Positions 36,165-45,644 of a stretch of DNA of 64,000 bases are shown one piece after another. The notes under the pieces are model-generated. The model saw only the letters and a program-made list of their open reading frames with translations. It did no database searches and was not told where the DNA came from. The translations under genes were made by a program, and so were the position numbers. Each line of letters starts with the position of its first letter. Positions within the stretch are counted from its first letter, which is position 1. Origin of the DNA: Charina bottae (Eukaryota; Chordata; Lepidosauria; Squamata; Charinaidae); contig JALMGJ010000004.1 in the NCBI GenBank assembly GCA_023362775.1, positions 39,003,298-39,067,297 on the forward strand. The letters are read 5' to 3'.

Positions 36165-36818
36165 TTGTTGTTGTTTATCCGTTCAGTCGCTTCCGACTCT
36201 TCATGACTTCATGGGCCAGCCCACGCCAGAGCTTCCTGTCGGCCGTCACCATCCCCAGCTCCCCCATGGTTGAGTCTGTCACCTCCAGAACATCATCCAT
36301 CCATCTTGCCCTGGGTCAGCCCCTCTTCCTTTTGCCTTCCACTTTCCCTAGCATCAGCTTCTTCTCCAGGGTAACCTGTCTTCTCATTATGTGGCCAAAG
36401 TACTTCAGTTTTGCCTTTAATATCATTCCCTCAAGTGAGCAGTCTGGCTTTATTTCCTGGAGTATGGACTGGTTTGATCTTCTTGCAGTCCAAGGCACTC
36501 TCAGAATTTTCCTCCAACACCACAGTTCAAAAGCATCTATCTTCCTTCGCTCAGCCTTCCTTATGGTCCAGCTCTCACAGCCATAGGTTACTACGGGGAA
36601 TACCATTGCTTTAACGGTATGCGGACCTTTGTTGTCAGTGTGATGTCTCTGCTCTTAACTATTTTATCAAGATTTGCCATTGCTCTCCTCCCAAGAAGTA
36701 GACGTCTTCTGATTTCCTGGCTGCAGTCAGCATCTGCAGTAATCTTTGCGCCTAGAAATACAAAGTCTGTCACTGCCTCCACTTTTTCTCCTTCTATTTG
36801 CCAGTTATCAATCAAGTA
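36165..36818 (-). pseudogene. BovB/RTE LINE, lineage B, 3' fragment, minus strand
   Basis: On the minus strand it begins at LIDNWQIEGEKVEAVTDFVF (downstream of the YADD motif), so the RT catalytic core is absent. A frameshift near 36615 separates KVRI from AMVFPVVTYGCESWTIRKAE. It then reads YFGHIMRRQVTLEKKLMLGK and on to the 3' tail at 36165-36200 (reversed aacaacaa and gcgactgaacgg). The end is uninterrupted apart from the one frameshift, so this copy is younger than the one at 22246. Confidence 0.95.
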
Positions 36819-37779
36819 TATGGCTATTTTAATTTGTTTCTCAGTTTATGTATTTGGATTTAAAAGTGTCTACTTCCTTGCTTTACATGCATAAGTTGCC
36901 GGTTCAATGTCTGGCATTTCAGGTCAGGAAAAACCAGGAAAATCTTTGCCTGCTTCAAAATCTTAAGAGCCATTACTAGTCAGTGCTGACTGTGCTAGTT
37001 TGATAGACTAGTGGCCTGGGTCACTAAAAGGTAGGCTCTTCTGAAGATAAATGGAAGAGCATGTCTAAGCCCACAAAACAGATTTAAATGATACTCTTCC
37101 CCTTGAGTGGACCAAACTCTAAATCGTACCTCTTCTCCTCATAATTTCTGCAGTTAAAATGATTGCCTTCCAAAGTTGCTTTTCATTTTAAAAAGTCCTT
37201 GTAGGAAGAGCATTAATATAAGCATTTTCATTACAATGTGGTTTGCTTCTGGGGTGCTACCATTGAACCAGCATCTGGACTGTGGTTTTCGAACACCACA
37301 GAGAATACACATATTTATCCATCAACTGGTGTGAAGATTTATATTTAGAACAATGCTGGCTAGATGCTCATGGGAAGCCCACAAGCAAGATATTGGGGCA
37401 ATAGCCCCATCCTCTTATGTTCCCTGCTCCTGGTACAAAGAGGCCTGTTGCATCTGTTGGTTGAATTAGCATATATCTATCTTAACAAGAGGTTATTGGT
37501 AGTTAGATTCTGAACTAAGTTGTCTAGTCCTCTTTATAAGCACCCAAATGTTCTGTAGTGAAATATTAATTAATTTGTATAGGACCAGATTATGAGATGT
37601 GTATTTATAAAAAAAAATCAATTGATTTCTCAGTTTCAGAAGTTGTTTTCATCAACACACTATTTATCCAGTATAAATTCTAATATTTGATCTTGCATGC
37701 AATTACTCAAAGCAATTTGAATTGAAATCCGTGGTACCTGCCCTGCTTCCAGGCCAATTTTTTGAAGTCTAGAATACCA
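36819..37779. other. Single-copy DNA, nothing recognised
   Basis: No element or exon recognised. The right edge is the 14-bp target site of the next LINE. Confidence 0.4.
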
Positions 37780-37793
37780 GACAATTGGATAGC

Positions 37794-38527
37794 TATCAAA
37801 CCAGGGTTTGTTGAAGGAGCGCTGATTCCGATTTCCACCAGCTGGGCAAGTGGAGAGGATTGGCTGAAGAAGCTGAACTAGTTGAGTATAAGATGGCAAA
37901 ATTTGATCGGAGGACCTGTCATCTAGAATAGCTGTATAAAGTTGGAGTGCCTCATCAGTAGAGAGCATTTGGGTTAATTTATCCTTCACATGGTGCGTGG
38001 TGGCTCAGCAGGTAAGACGCCAGGCTTATCGATCAGAAGATCGCAAGTTCGGAGGTTCGAATCCCTAGACCTGCGTGTGGAGTGAGCTCCCGCACTAGCC
38101 CCAGCTCTTGTCAACCTAGCAATTCGAAAGCATGCAAATGCAAGTAGATGAATAGGTACCACTTCGGTGGGTAGGTAACAGTGTTCCGCGCGCGTCATGC
38201 GGCCACATGACCGTGGAAGCGTCTTCGGACAATGCTGGCTCTTTGGCTAACAAACGGAGATGAGCACCGGCCCCTAGAGTCGGACATGACTGCACAAATG
38301 TGCGGGGGGAACCTTTACCTATTTATCCTTCACGTGAGCTGTCCATTTCATTCGTATTTGACCCATGGGGGTATCTTCAGATGGAATAGGATATATTTCC
38401 AAAAAGGGAACACCAAAGGGCTTCAAAAACAGCACATTGGGACAGTGATCACTCTCGGGGAGGTTGTCAATCTGAAATCGAAGGACCGAGGAACATAGAT
38501 TTCTTGATATGACAATGTAATCAATCA
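37794..38527 (-). pseudogene. APE-type LINE, inverted 5' piece (endonuclease C-terminus and linker)
   Basis: This is the 5' part of the LINE that continues on the plus strand at 38528. On the minus strand, from 38525 downwards, it reads LIDYIVIS, then FQIDNLPESDHCPN. These are the IDYI and SDH motifs that end an AP-endonuclease domain. It continues GQIRMKWTAHVKD, is interrupted by a SINE (37990-38320), resumes KLTQMLSTDEALQLYTAIL and stops at RSFNKPWFD (37794). The next residues of the protein are found at the start of the plus-strand piece. The inversion lies inside the same 14-bp duplication as the rest, so it arose during insertion. The N-terminal part of the endonuclease is missing. Confidence 0.85.
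37990..38320 (+). mobile_element. Sauria-type tRNA SINE, full length, nested in a LINE
   Basis: A complete 331-bp copy: tRNA-like head with A box (tggctcagcag) and B box (ggttcgaatcc), body, BovB-like tail (agagtcggacatgact) and acctttacct terminus. An exact 13-bp duplication ATTTATCCTTCAC sits at 37977-37989 and 38321-38333. It splits the LINE reading frame between HVKD and KLTQ; removing the SINE and one duplication restores the frame, which proves the SINE came later. Confidence 0.95.
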
Positions 38528-41229
38528 AGCTAAGAAACAACTGATCTCCTGCTTTAAGGAATATAAAAATGATCCTCTCTCTTATTCAACCCAGGATCTG
38601 TTGCTCCTCAAGAGGAAATATAAACAGCTGCTACAGGCAAAGAAGAGGCAGGCTTTGAGAGAGTCTTGGAATCAACTAATTTCTGCTACTCGTTCTAAGA
38701 ATTCAGCTCTATTCTGGAAATGTGTAACTCTCCAATCTGCTTCTTCTAATTTTCGAATCTCATCTCTTATTCCTGCTTCAGCCTGGGAAGATCACTTCAG
38801 ATCACTGTATACATAGGAGGAATCATTTCACCCAAAGAGGGGATTAGACTATGAAGCTCACTTGCTCCCCTCCTGGCCCCCTGTCTCAGGCTCTGAGATT
38901 ATAAACCTGATTAAACATCTGAAATCGAATAAAGCTCCATGATATGACTTTATTTCAGCAGAGGTCATTCGCAACAATTTAGATTGGTGGGCACCCGTTT
39001 TGGCTTTCCTATTCACCTATATAGACAACTATGCTAAGGTCCCTGATGATTGGGTTCTAGCTTTGGTGATTCCAATCTACAAAAAAGGAGGCAGAGATTT
39101 ACCTGCCAATTATTGGCCCATCAGCCTTCTCAGTGTGGTTAGCAAATTATATGCTAGACACCTATACAATAAGCTCCTGGATTGGGTTATAACTGAGAAT
39201 ATCTTGGCTGATGAGCAGGCAGGCTTTAGAGAAGGCTGCTCAATCTTTGACCACGCTTTAACTCTTCAACATCTAGTCGAGAAATATTCCTCCGGAGCTC
39301 GCTCAACACTTTATGCAGCGTTTATTGATCTTAGATGTGCTTTTGATTCCATTGCTAGAGCCAAGCTATGGGAGAAATTGAACTCTTCCTCGATTGATAG
39401 AAGATTTCTTGTTCTTATGTATAAAATTTATGAAAATTCCCGGATGAAGGTGCGATGTAATATGTATGGACATTGCACCAAGGAAATCCCAGTCAAGAGT
39501 GGAGTGATACGAGGGTGTATTCTAGCTCCCCTTCTTTTTAATCTATGTATTAACTCTCTTGTAGACAAACTGAATAGCCCATCTCTTCATGCCCCAAAAC
39601 TGGGAAATAGACACATCTCTGTTCTTTTATATGCAGATGATGCCGTGTTGCTTTCTCGGACACAGATTGGCCTGAAGCGGGCACTCTGTATGCTTGCTGA
39701 GCATTGCCGAGAAGAATGGCTGGAAATAAACTACTCAAAAACCAAGGTTATGGTTTTTGCCAAGCGACCTAAGGCACATGTCTGGCGGCTAAACAATCAT
39801 TTAATAGAGCAAGTTAAGACCTTTAAATATTTAGGGATTGTTTTTCATGCCACGGGTAACCGCAAATTCCATGCTGATTGTGTCAGCCTGAATGCACAAA
39901 AAACAGCGGCAGCACTACAATCTTTCTATTTCTCTAAAGGAGCTCAACATATACCAGCAGCAATTAAAGTTTTCTCAGCTAAGATCTGAGCTCATCTCCT
40001 TTTTGGAGCTCAGTTGGGCCCCTACAGGTCATTCCTTTCTCTTGAAAGAGTCCAATCCAAGTTTCTAAGATCTATCTTTCAAGTACCTCGCTGCGTCCCC
40101 AACGTGGTGCTTCGTCGTGAAGCTGGCCTACTAAAAATAGAAACTTCTGCTTGGATTTACACTTTTTCTTACTGGCTTAAGCTTTCTTTTTTTCCAGTTG
40201 GCTTGGCCCCTTTGATTATGACCAATAGTTTTCAATCTTCTTGGTGCCAGACAATACATGCCAAACTGCAATTATATGGCTTTTCAGGGGCAGCCATCAT
40301 CTTGTTGGTCTATGAACGTGCACTAGCTGATCTCAAACAATGGGCTATCAATTTAGAGCTACAATCAGATTTATCAGTTTTACCTAAAAACATTTTTTGG
40401 GGCCACTCTGCACAACCAGTCCATACTCCAGGAAATAAAGCCAGACTGCTCACTTGAGGGAATGATATTAAAGGCAAAACTGAAGTACTTTGGTCACATA
40501 ATGAGAAGACAGGATACCCTGGAGAAGATGCTGATGCTAGGGAAAGTGGAAGGCAAAAGGAAGAGGGGCCGACCAAGGGCAAGATGGATGGATGATATTC
40601 TGGAGGTGACGGACTCGACCTTGGGGGAGCTGGGGATGGTGACGGCCAACAGGAAGCTCTGGCATGGGCTGGTCTATGAAGTCACGAAGAGTCGGAAGCG
40701 ACTGAACGAATAAACAACAAACTGCACATCTTCTCCAACCAGCCAGATATCTTAACTGCATAACGATTCCAGAATTTAGAAGGGCCTTATCCTTCTAAAG
40801 GATCTAAGGCCAGATTCAATGCCGTTCCAACAGCTGTTATTTAAGGGAGATATCGAAATATCCATTTCGATCAAAGACTGTGCCCATGTGGCAGAGGAGT
40901 AATTGAAAAGATAGAACACATCATTTTATATTGTCCTCTCTATGCAGATGCTCGCCAGGAATTATTATCTCAGTTTTTTACTAAACATCCAGGTTGTCTG
41001 GATTCTTTTTATCTCAAGATGTTTCTATCAGACCAATTTGACTTTATTTCATTGACCACAGCTAAATATTGCTCTATAATTTGTACAGCACGCTGCAATA
41101 TCTCTTCTAATTTTTCTTAGATTTTTTTTAGAATTTTAAGTTTTTTAAAGTTTTGTTTCTTTTATTCTAATCAGATGTGAATCTTCTGTTTTATTTGCTA
41201 GTCTATGATCGAATAAAAATTGAGTGATT
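38528..41229 (+). pseudogene. APE-type LINE, 3' piece (linker, RT, C-terminal Cys/His region)
   Basis: Starts with KKQLISCFKEYKNDPLSYST, which follows on from KPWFD of the inverted piece. One stop at 38815 and one near 38940 precede a long frame, 39000-39989. In that frame RT motif A is FIDLRCAFD (residues 108-116), motif B is damaged (GVIRGC instead of the usual GVRQGC) and motif C is YADD (211-214; 39630-39641). A stop at 39988 is followed by the next segment (40014-40407). A BovB fragment interrupts at 40415-40721. The tail end encodes CPCGRGVIEKIEHIILYC (near 40885), a C-terminal Cys/His motif. The 3' end is aataaaaattgagtgatt, not poly(A). The duplication GACAATTGGATAGC at 37780-37793 and 41230-41243 encloses both pieces. 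The protein is neither BovB nor L2. I cannot name the clade; an Ingi/Vingi- or R1/I-related group is possible. Confidence 0.85.
40415..40721 (+). mobile_element. BovB/RTE LINE, lineage B, 3' stub nested in a LINE
   Basis: A 307-bp 3' piece starting at NQSILQEIKPDCSLEGMILK and ending EVTKSRKRLNE plus the tail gcgactgaacgaataaacaacaaa. A 7-bp direct repeat CTGCACA at 40408-40414 and 40722-40728 flanks it. Joining the flanks restores the host LINE frame (GHSAH followed by LLQPARYLN), so the boundaries are secure. The open frame of the stub is intact to its stop, so the insertion is younger than the host LINE. Confidence 0.93.
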
Positions 41230-41243
41230 GACAATTGGATAGC

Positions 41244-43123
41244 AATTAAAGATTTCCCAGTGATGAATTATTTCAGTAATGGCACAACTCTGTGATGTAC
41301 TAACATGTAAGAAATTGCACATGTAAGATAGGAAAGGCACAAACTAGAAGCATGTAAACATACTGGTTTGCAGAGGAGAAAAGTTCTTCAGAGTAAAAAA
41401 AATATATATAGCTGGGATTTTGGGAAAGTCAGAGGAAAACTCTCTGCAGAAGCTTTTGGGAATACATCTGGCCTGCAGGTTCGAGGCTGCTTATGGCTGA
41501 GGTAAATCTACCAAACCCAGAAGTAATAGTAATAGTTGCAGCAATAATAGCAATAATAATGACAAATGATTTGTTCACATTTGTGAATTCACTTAAATAT
41601 CAAAACATACTCAACAGTAGTCATTGCCTTGCAGTCGGAAAGAAACCACTCCAAATATCATTAATTGAAGCAAGGAACAAATATTGGTTGAAAATGTTTG
41701 CTCAGATCAAACAAATCCTTACCTAATGATTGGTCTGCAAACAGCAGGAAATGGGAAATGCCCCGAAAAGCTGCTGTTAAACAGTCCAGGTGAAGTTCCC
41801 CCATCTTCCTCTTTCTCTCCATTTCCTAGCACTTCCTCACCTATGGCTGCCTCTTTAATGTCTTCTGAACTCAAACACCTATTTTTGTGGGAGCAGGGAA
41901 AAGCTGCAGCTTCCTTAAGAAGCTGCTGATAGGTAAAGAAAAACGTGCTCATGCTGAATCTGCTGTAACTTTCCTTTGATATTTTAGATCCAAATACAAT
42001 ACACCTTGCATTTCTACAAAGCGTAAGGCTGTGATCGTTCCGCTGCTTAGAAAAATGGCTCTGCTTTGTGGTTTGGCCTCAAAGGGGGGCTGCACTCCAG
42101 CCTGCAATGGAGCGAAATGCCCCTTTAAAGTTCTGCACAACCCCTTGGATTAGTCTGCCCATTAAAGAAATTAGAGTTCACCTCTCTAATCATAATACAC
42201 TGAAGAGTTATTTCACCTTTTATCTTCATTTTCTTTTAGGGTGCTAATCCAGCTAAAATTTCCCTAATACAATGAAGTCTACGTAAACTGCATGAAGAAC
42301 AGCATCATTAAGGATTGTACTAAACCTTGGAAATGAACCTGATTTAATATAAAGTTAATTGGCTGAAAATTACCATCTATTTCAAATAAATACTGTGTTG
42401 TAACTATTCCAGTATAGCATAGTGTAAATAGGGACTTAGAAAATATTATATGCTCAGCTATATATTTGGGAAGGCATTTTTAATGCTAAGTTCATATGCT
42501 ATTGAATTTAGAGGTTATTGATCACATTAGCATGTTTGTTTAAGATAATAGTACCAACTTCAGCAAGAATCTACTTCTTGTGCGAGAGTCAGAAACCATT
42601 AATTACACTATTGACTGTGGAAGGCAAGGTTTTATGATAAAAGCTTTTCCCTGGTCAACTGTTGGCAAATCTGGCTGTGGTTTTGATGCTTAAGTGCTGG
42701 ACAACTGATACTAACTTTTCTTTCAGTCACTTTTGCTTAAATTGAACTTCTTAGAATTCTTCTGCATGAAGTAAAAGGCATTGAAACAAAATACTGTATA
42801 TTACCTTTGTCAGAAAGGTAATATTTGGGAGAGGTGTCTTAACACATCTGGAGGGCATCAATTTGGGTTCCCAACTTAGGATAATCCAATTAAAGTAACT
42901 GTAAAATCAATAGGAAATTATTTAAATATTCCAAAGACGGCAACAAATACTTACTGGAAAATATTGCAGGAACGTGTGTTACCATAAAACGCTGGAATCT
43001 ACTTCATTGCTTGTAGCTAAATATAAAGAAATAGAAAACTACATGGAAAACTAGTGCTCATAATAAAGCATAGTTGGAATTGTGGTTGGTATGGATAAGA
43101 GCTGACAGGAAGCATAGTTAAGG
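41244..43123. other. Single-copy DNA with a conserved-looking block at 41960-42330
   Basis: The block 41960-42330 has balanced composition, no repeats, and words such as ctttgatatttta, ctctaatcataat and taatccagctaaa that suggest a regulatory element. This is texture only. The 77-81-codon frames around 41500-41950 overlap on both strands and show no family. Confidence 0.3.
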
Positions 43124-43342
43124 GGGCAGTTTGATGTAGTGGTTAAGGCATCAGGCTAGAAACAGGGAGACTGTGAGTTCCAGCCCCACCATAGCTATGA
43201 AGCCACTTTCTCTCAGGTTGAAGAAGGTGGCAATGGCAAACCACTTCTGAAAATGCTGCCAAGAAAACTGCAGGGACTTGTCTGCGTAGTCACCAGGAGT
43301 CACCAGGAGTCCAGACTGGTTCAAAGGCACATACACACAAAG
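43124..43342 (+). mobile_element. tRNA-derived SINE, older family
   Basis: The head gggggcagtttgatgtagtggttaaggc has a tRNA A-box region and gtgagttccagcccc a B box. The body (caatggcaaaccacttctga) and 3' part (gtcaccaggagt, then ggttcaaaggcaca) match a widespread vertebrate tRNA-SINE pattern. The 10-bp word gtcaccaggagt is repeated in tandem. The family differs from the SINEs at 30745 and 13636. Confidence 0.7.
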
Positions 43343-44849
43343 CATTAATTAGGACCAGAGTATGAGGCTTGAGCTTAGCAATGCTTAATTTTTGGTAAGA
43401 TTTTTGGATCTGTGTTGGCTGTTCCAATTATAGAGGAAATGCAGCAGTTTTACAGCAGGAACTAAGTTAATGTCTTTATGCGTGTACAATAACTCCTTGA
43501 ACTTAATTGTTCTTCTCAGATTAATAATGGAAAATGTCCCTTGCAGACATGTGCTTCTCTTCATTTGTTGCATATGAATGTTCACTTCTTTTCGTATGTA
43601 TGCTTTTTGTTCTTTCCCCATTGACAAGTGTTAAATAACCATGCTCTAAGTAAAAGTGTGCCTATCCTGAAAAGAATATGTGAGAAAATCTGTCCAACTG
43701 AATAGTCTCTTATACGTCCTGAAGAACAAATTCCTGCTCAGTGACATTAATATTACCTCCAAAACATGATGGCCACACTTCAGAAAGGCCTTTTTGTGAC
43801 AGCTATTGTCCTATACCAGGTGCCATTTCTACCCAAAAAGCTCTCTAATGGCTCAGTTACTGGCTGGCAGGCTCCTTTTCTCCTGCAATTCTTTGGTTTG
43901 GACTTTTCTTTCTCCTGTCACCACTCCTTTGTTCTAGCTCATTCCCTTATGACTGACCTAAAGGTCCTAGGTTAAGGATTTTCCCTGGTCTTTAGCTTCA
44001 GACCTTGTTATTGTTCCACCCAACTGACCTTCTGATACATTAAATTCTAACAAGGTACTTTGGAGGAAAATAACTAGTAATTTCTCTCCAGGGTTTCATG
44101 GATTCCTCTTCACACATGGCTTGATGTTCTTTTCTCCATGCCAGACCACCAAGTGCTCTGCTTTAGTTTTCATATTTATAGTGCTGTCATGTCTTCCAGA
44201 GCTAAAACTATTGTGTGTAGCATAAACTCAGCTGATCTCTGAAGCGAGATCTGTATTTCATTTGAGTTGGGATTGGAAAGGAGCAGTGAAAAGGAAATGT
44301 CCTTTCCCCCACAACTGACTTCCAGGGGTGGCTTGAGAGTCACCATAATGCTGAATGCAAGGAAGCAAGGAGCATGTTGGCTAAAATTAGCCCTAGGTAT
44401 CTGACATTCATAATCGAAAGAGAAAACAACATGAGGCTCACCACACTGGGATCATTCTTCAGCTCCTTCCCTCTCTCAATTTATGGAATTCATACAGTAA
44501 GCCACCTGCTAAGTAAAGAAGAATACTTCATGGCTTGGGACCACAAAAGAAGGACTGCTTCTTTCGGTATATTAATACTCATACGTTCAGACCAACTTGG
44601 GAAGCCTTGTTCCAGGTATCTTCCCATGCTGAAGTGTGTTGAGCAGTTACCTTCTCAATTGTGGGTCCTGACTCTGGAATCTCCTCCCTGGAAAACTGTG
44701 TCCTGATTTTATTGACTTTTCAAAGTCATTTTTAATAGTCCCTGCCACTTAATCAATCAACTTAATCAACTTGATGTGTTGAGTTTAAACATATTGCTGT
44801 TTAGAAATGTTAACTTGAGCAGATGCCTTTTTTGTTTTATAATTTTGCT
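43343..44849. other. Mostly single-copy DNA; possible L2 C-terminal remnant at 44540-44740
   Basis: Only the last part hints at an element. It gives LESPPWKTVS and DFSKSF-like words, similar to the region after the L2 RT (WNSLP, AFKKALK), followed by an L2-like untranslated end. It is too decayed to be sure. No exon recognised. Confidence 0.3.
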
Positions 44850-45126
44850 TTCGAGCTGTGGTGCTGGAGAAGACTCCTGAGAGTCCCTTGGACTGCAAGG
44901 AGGTCAAATCAGTCAATCCTAAAGGAAATCAACCCTGACTGCTCATTGGAAGGACAGATACTGAAGCTGAAGCTGAAATACTTTGGCCACCTAATGCGAA
45001 GAGAGGACTCACTGGAAAAGACCCTGATGCTGGGAAAGACTGAAGGCAAAAGGAGGAGGGGACGGCAGAGGATGAGATGGTTAGATAGCATCACCAATGT
45101 AATGAACATGAATTTGAGTAAACTGT
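44850..45126 (+). mobile_element. BovB/RTE LINE, lineage A, fragment truncated at both ends
   Basis: Open throughout: FELWCWRRLLRVPWTARRSN, then KLKYFGHLMRREDSLEKTLM and RWLDSITNVMNMNLSKLW. The match breaks off in mid-protein at 45126, where a different repeat begins, so the usual 3' tail is missing. That is unusual for a LINE, which normally keeps its 3' end, and points to a later deletion or rearrangement. Confidence 0.93.
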
Positions 45127-45415
45127 GGAGTCCTTGGTGCTCTCTTAGCCTTGTTGTTTTCTTGCAGACGTTTCATTGCCAGGCTAGGCAACATCTTCAG
45201 TGCGAAAAGGGACTGGGACTTGCTCTCTGTTTATAGACCATGGCTTGTCCTGCTTGTGTTGGTGGAGGTGTTGTTCTCCCCTTAGTAGTTCCTTGATTGG
45301 GCTGTTGTTTGCTGCTTGGTTGATTGACTGAGTTAATAGTTCTTTGATTAGGGTATATTGTGCTGTTTGATTGTTCCTCTGGTGCTAATCCTGTTCTTAA
45401 TCTTTGCATACCTGG
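45127..45415 (-). mobile_element. Interspersed repeat fragment, tentatively Penelope-like 3' end
   Basis: The text ttggtgctctcttagccttg, then ttttcttgcagacgtttcat and the reversed protein words STIYPNQRTINSVNQPSSKQ are, as I recall, common in squamate genomes as the end of a Penelope-like element downstream of its GIY-YIG domain. I cannot see an RT or GIY-YIG motif here, so the assignment rests on memory of the sequence. The 70-codon minus frame is the degenerate end of the element. Confidence 0.4.
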
Positions 45416-45644
45416 GTGATGATTGCTGGCATAACATACAGTAACATAAGTATAACATATCTGTGCATAACATCTTTTTTTTTAATTAAACATTTGAAAG
45501 TGAACAAGAAAGGAAAAGGAAAAGGAAAAGGAGTAGAAGAATAAAATACAAATGAATAAGCAAGGGATATACAAATATCACGGATGTTTTTAGGTTACAT
45601 CAACAATTATTGCCATTAATCTCTGAACAAAGCATGAATATCAG
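45416..45644. other. AT-rich spacer with (AAAGG)n tract
   Basis: Contains a run of T followed by aattaaacatttgaaagtga and an aaaggaaaagg tract at 45505-45530. Reverse complement resembles the A-rich 3' end of an L1, but without other support. Confidence 0.3.
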
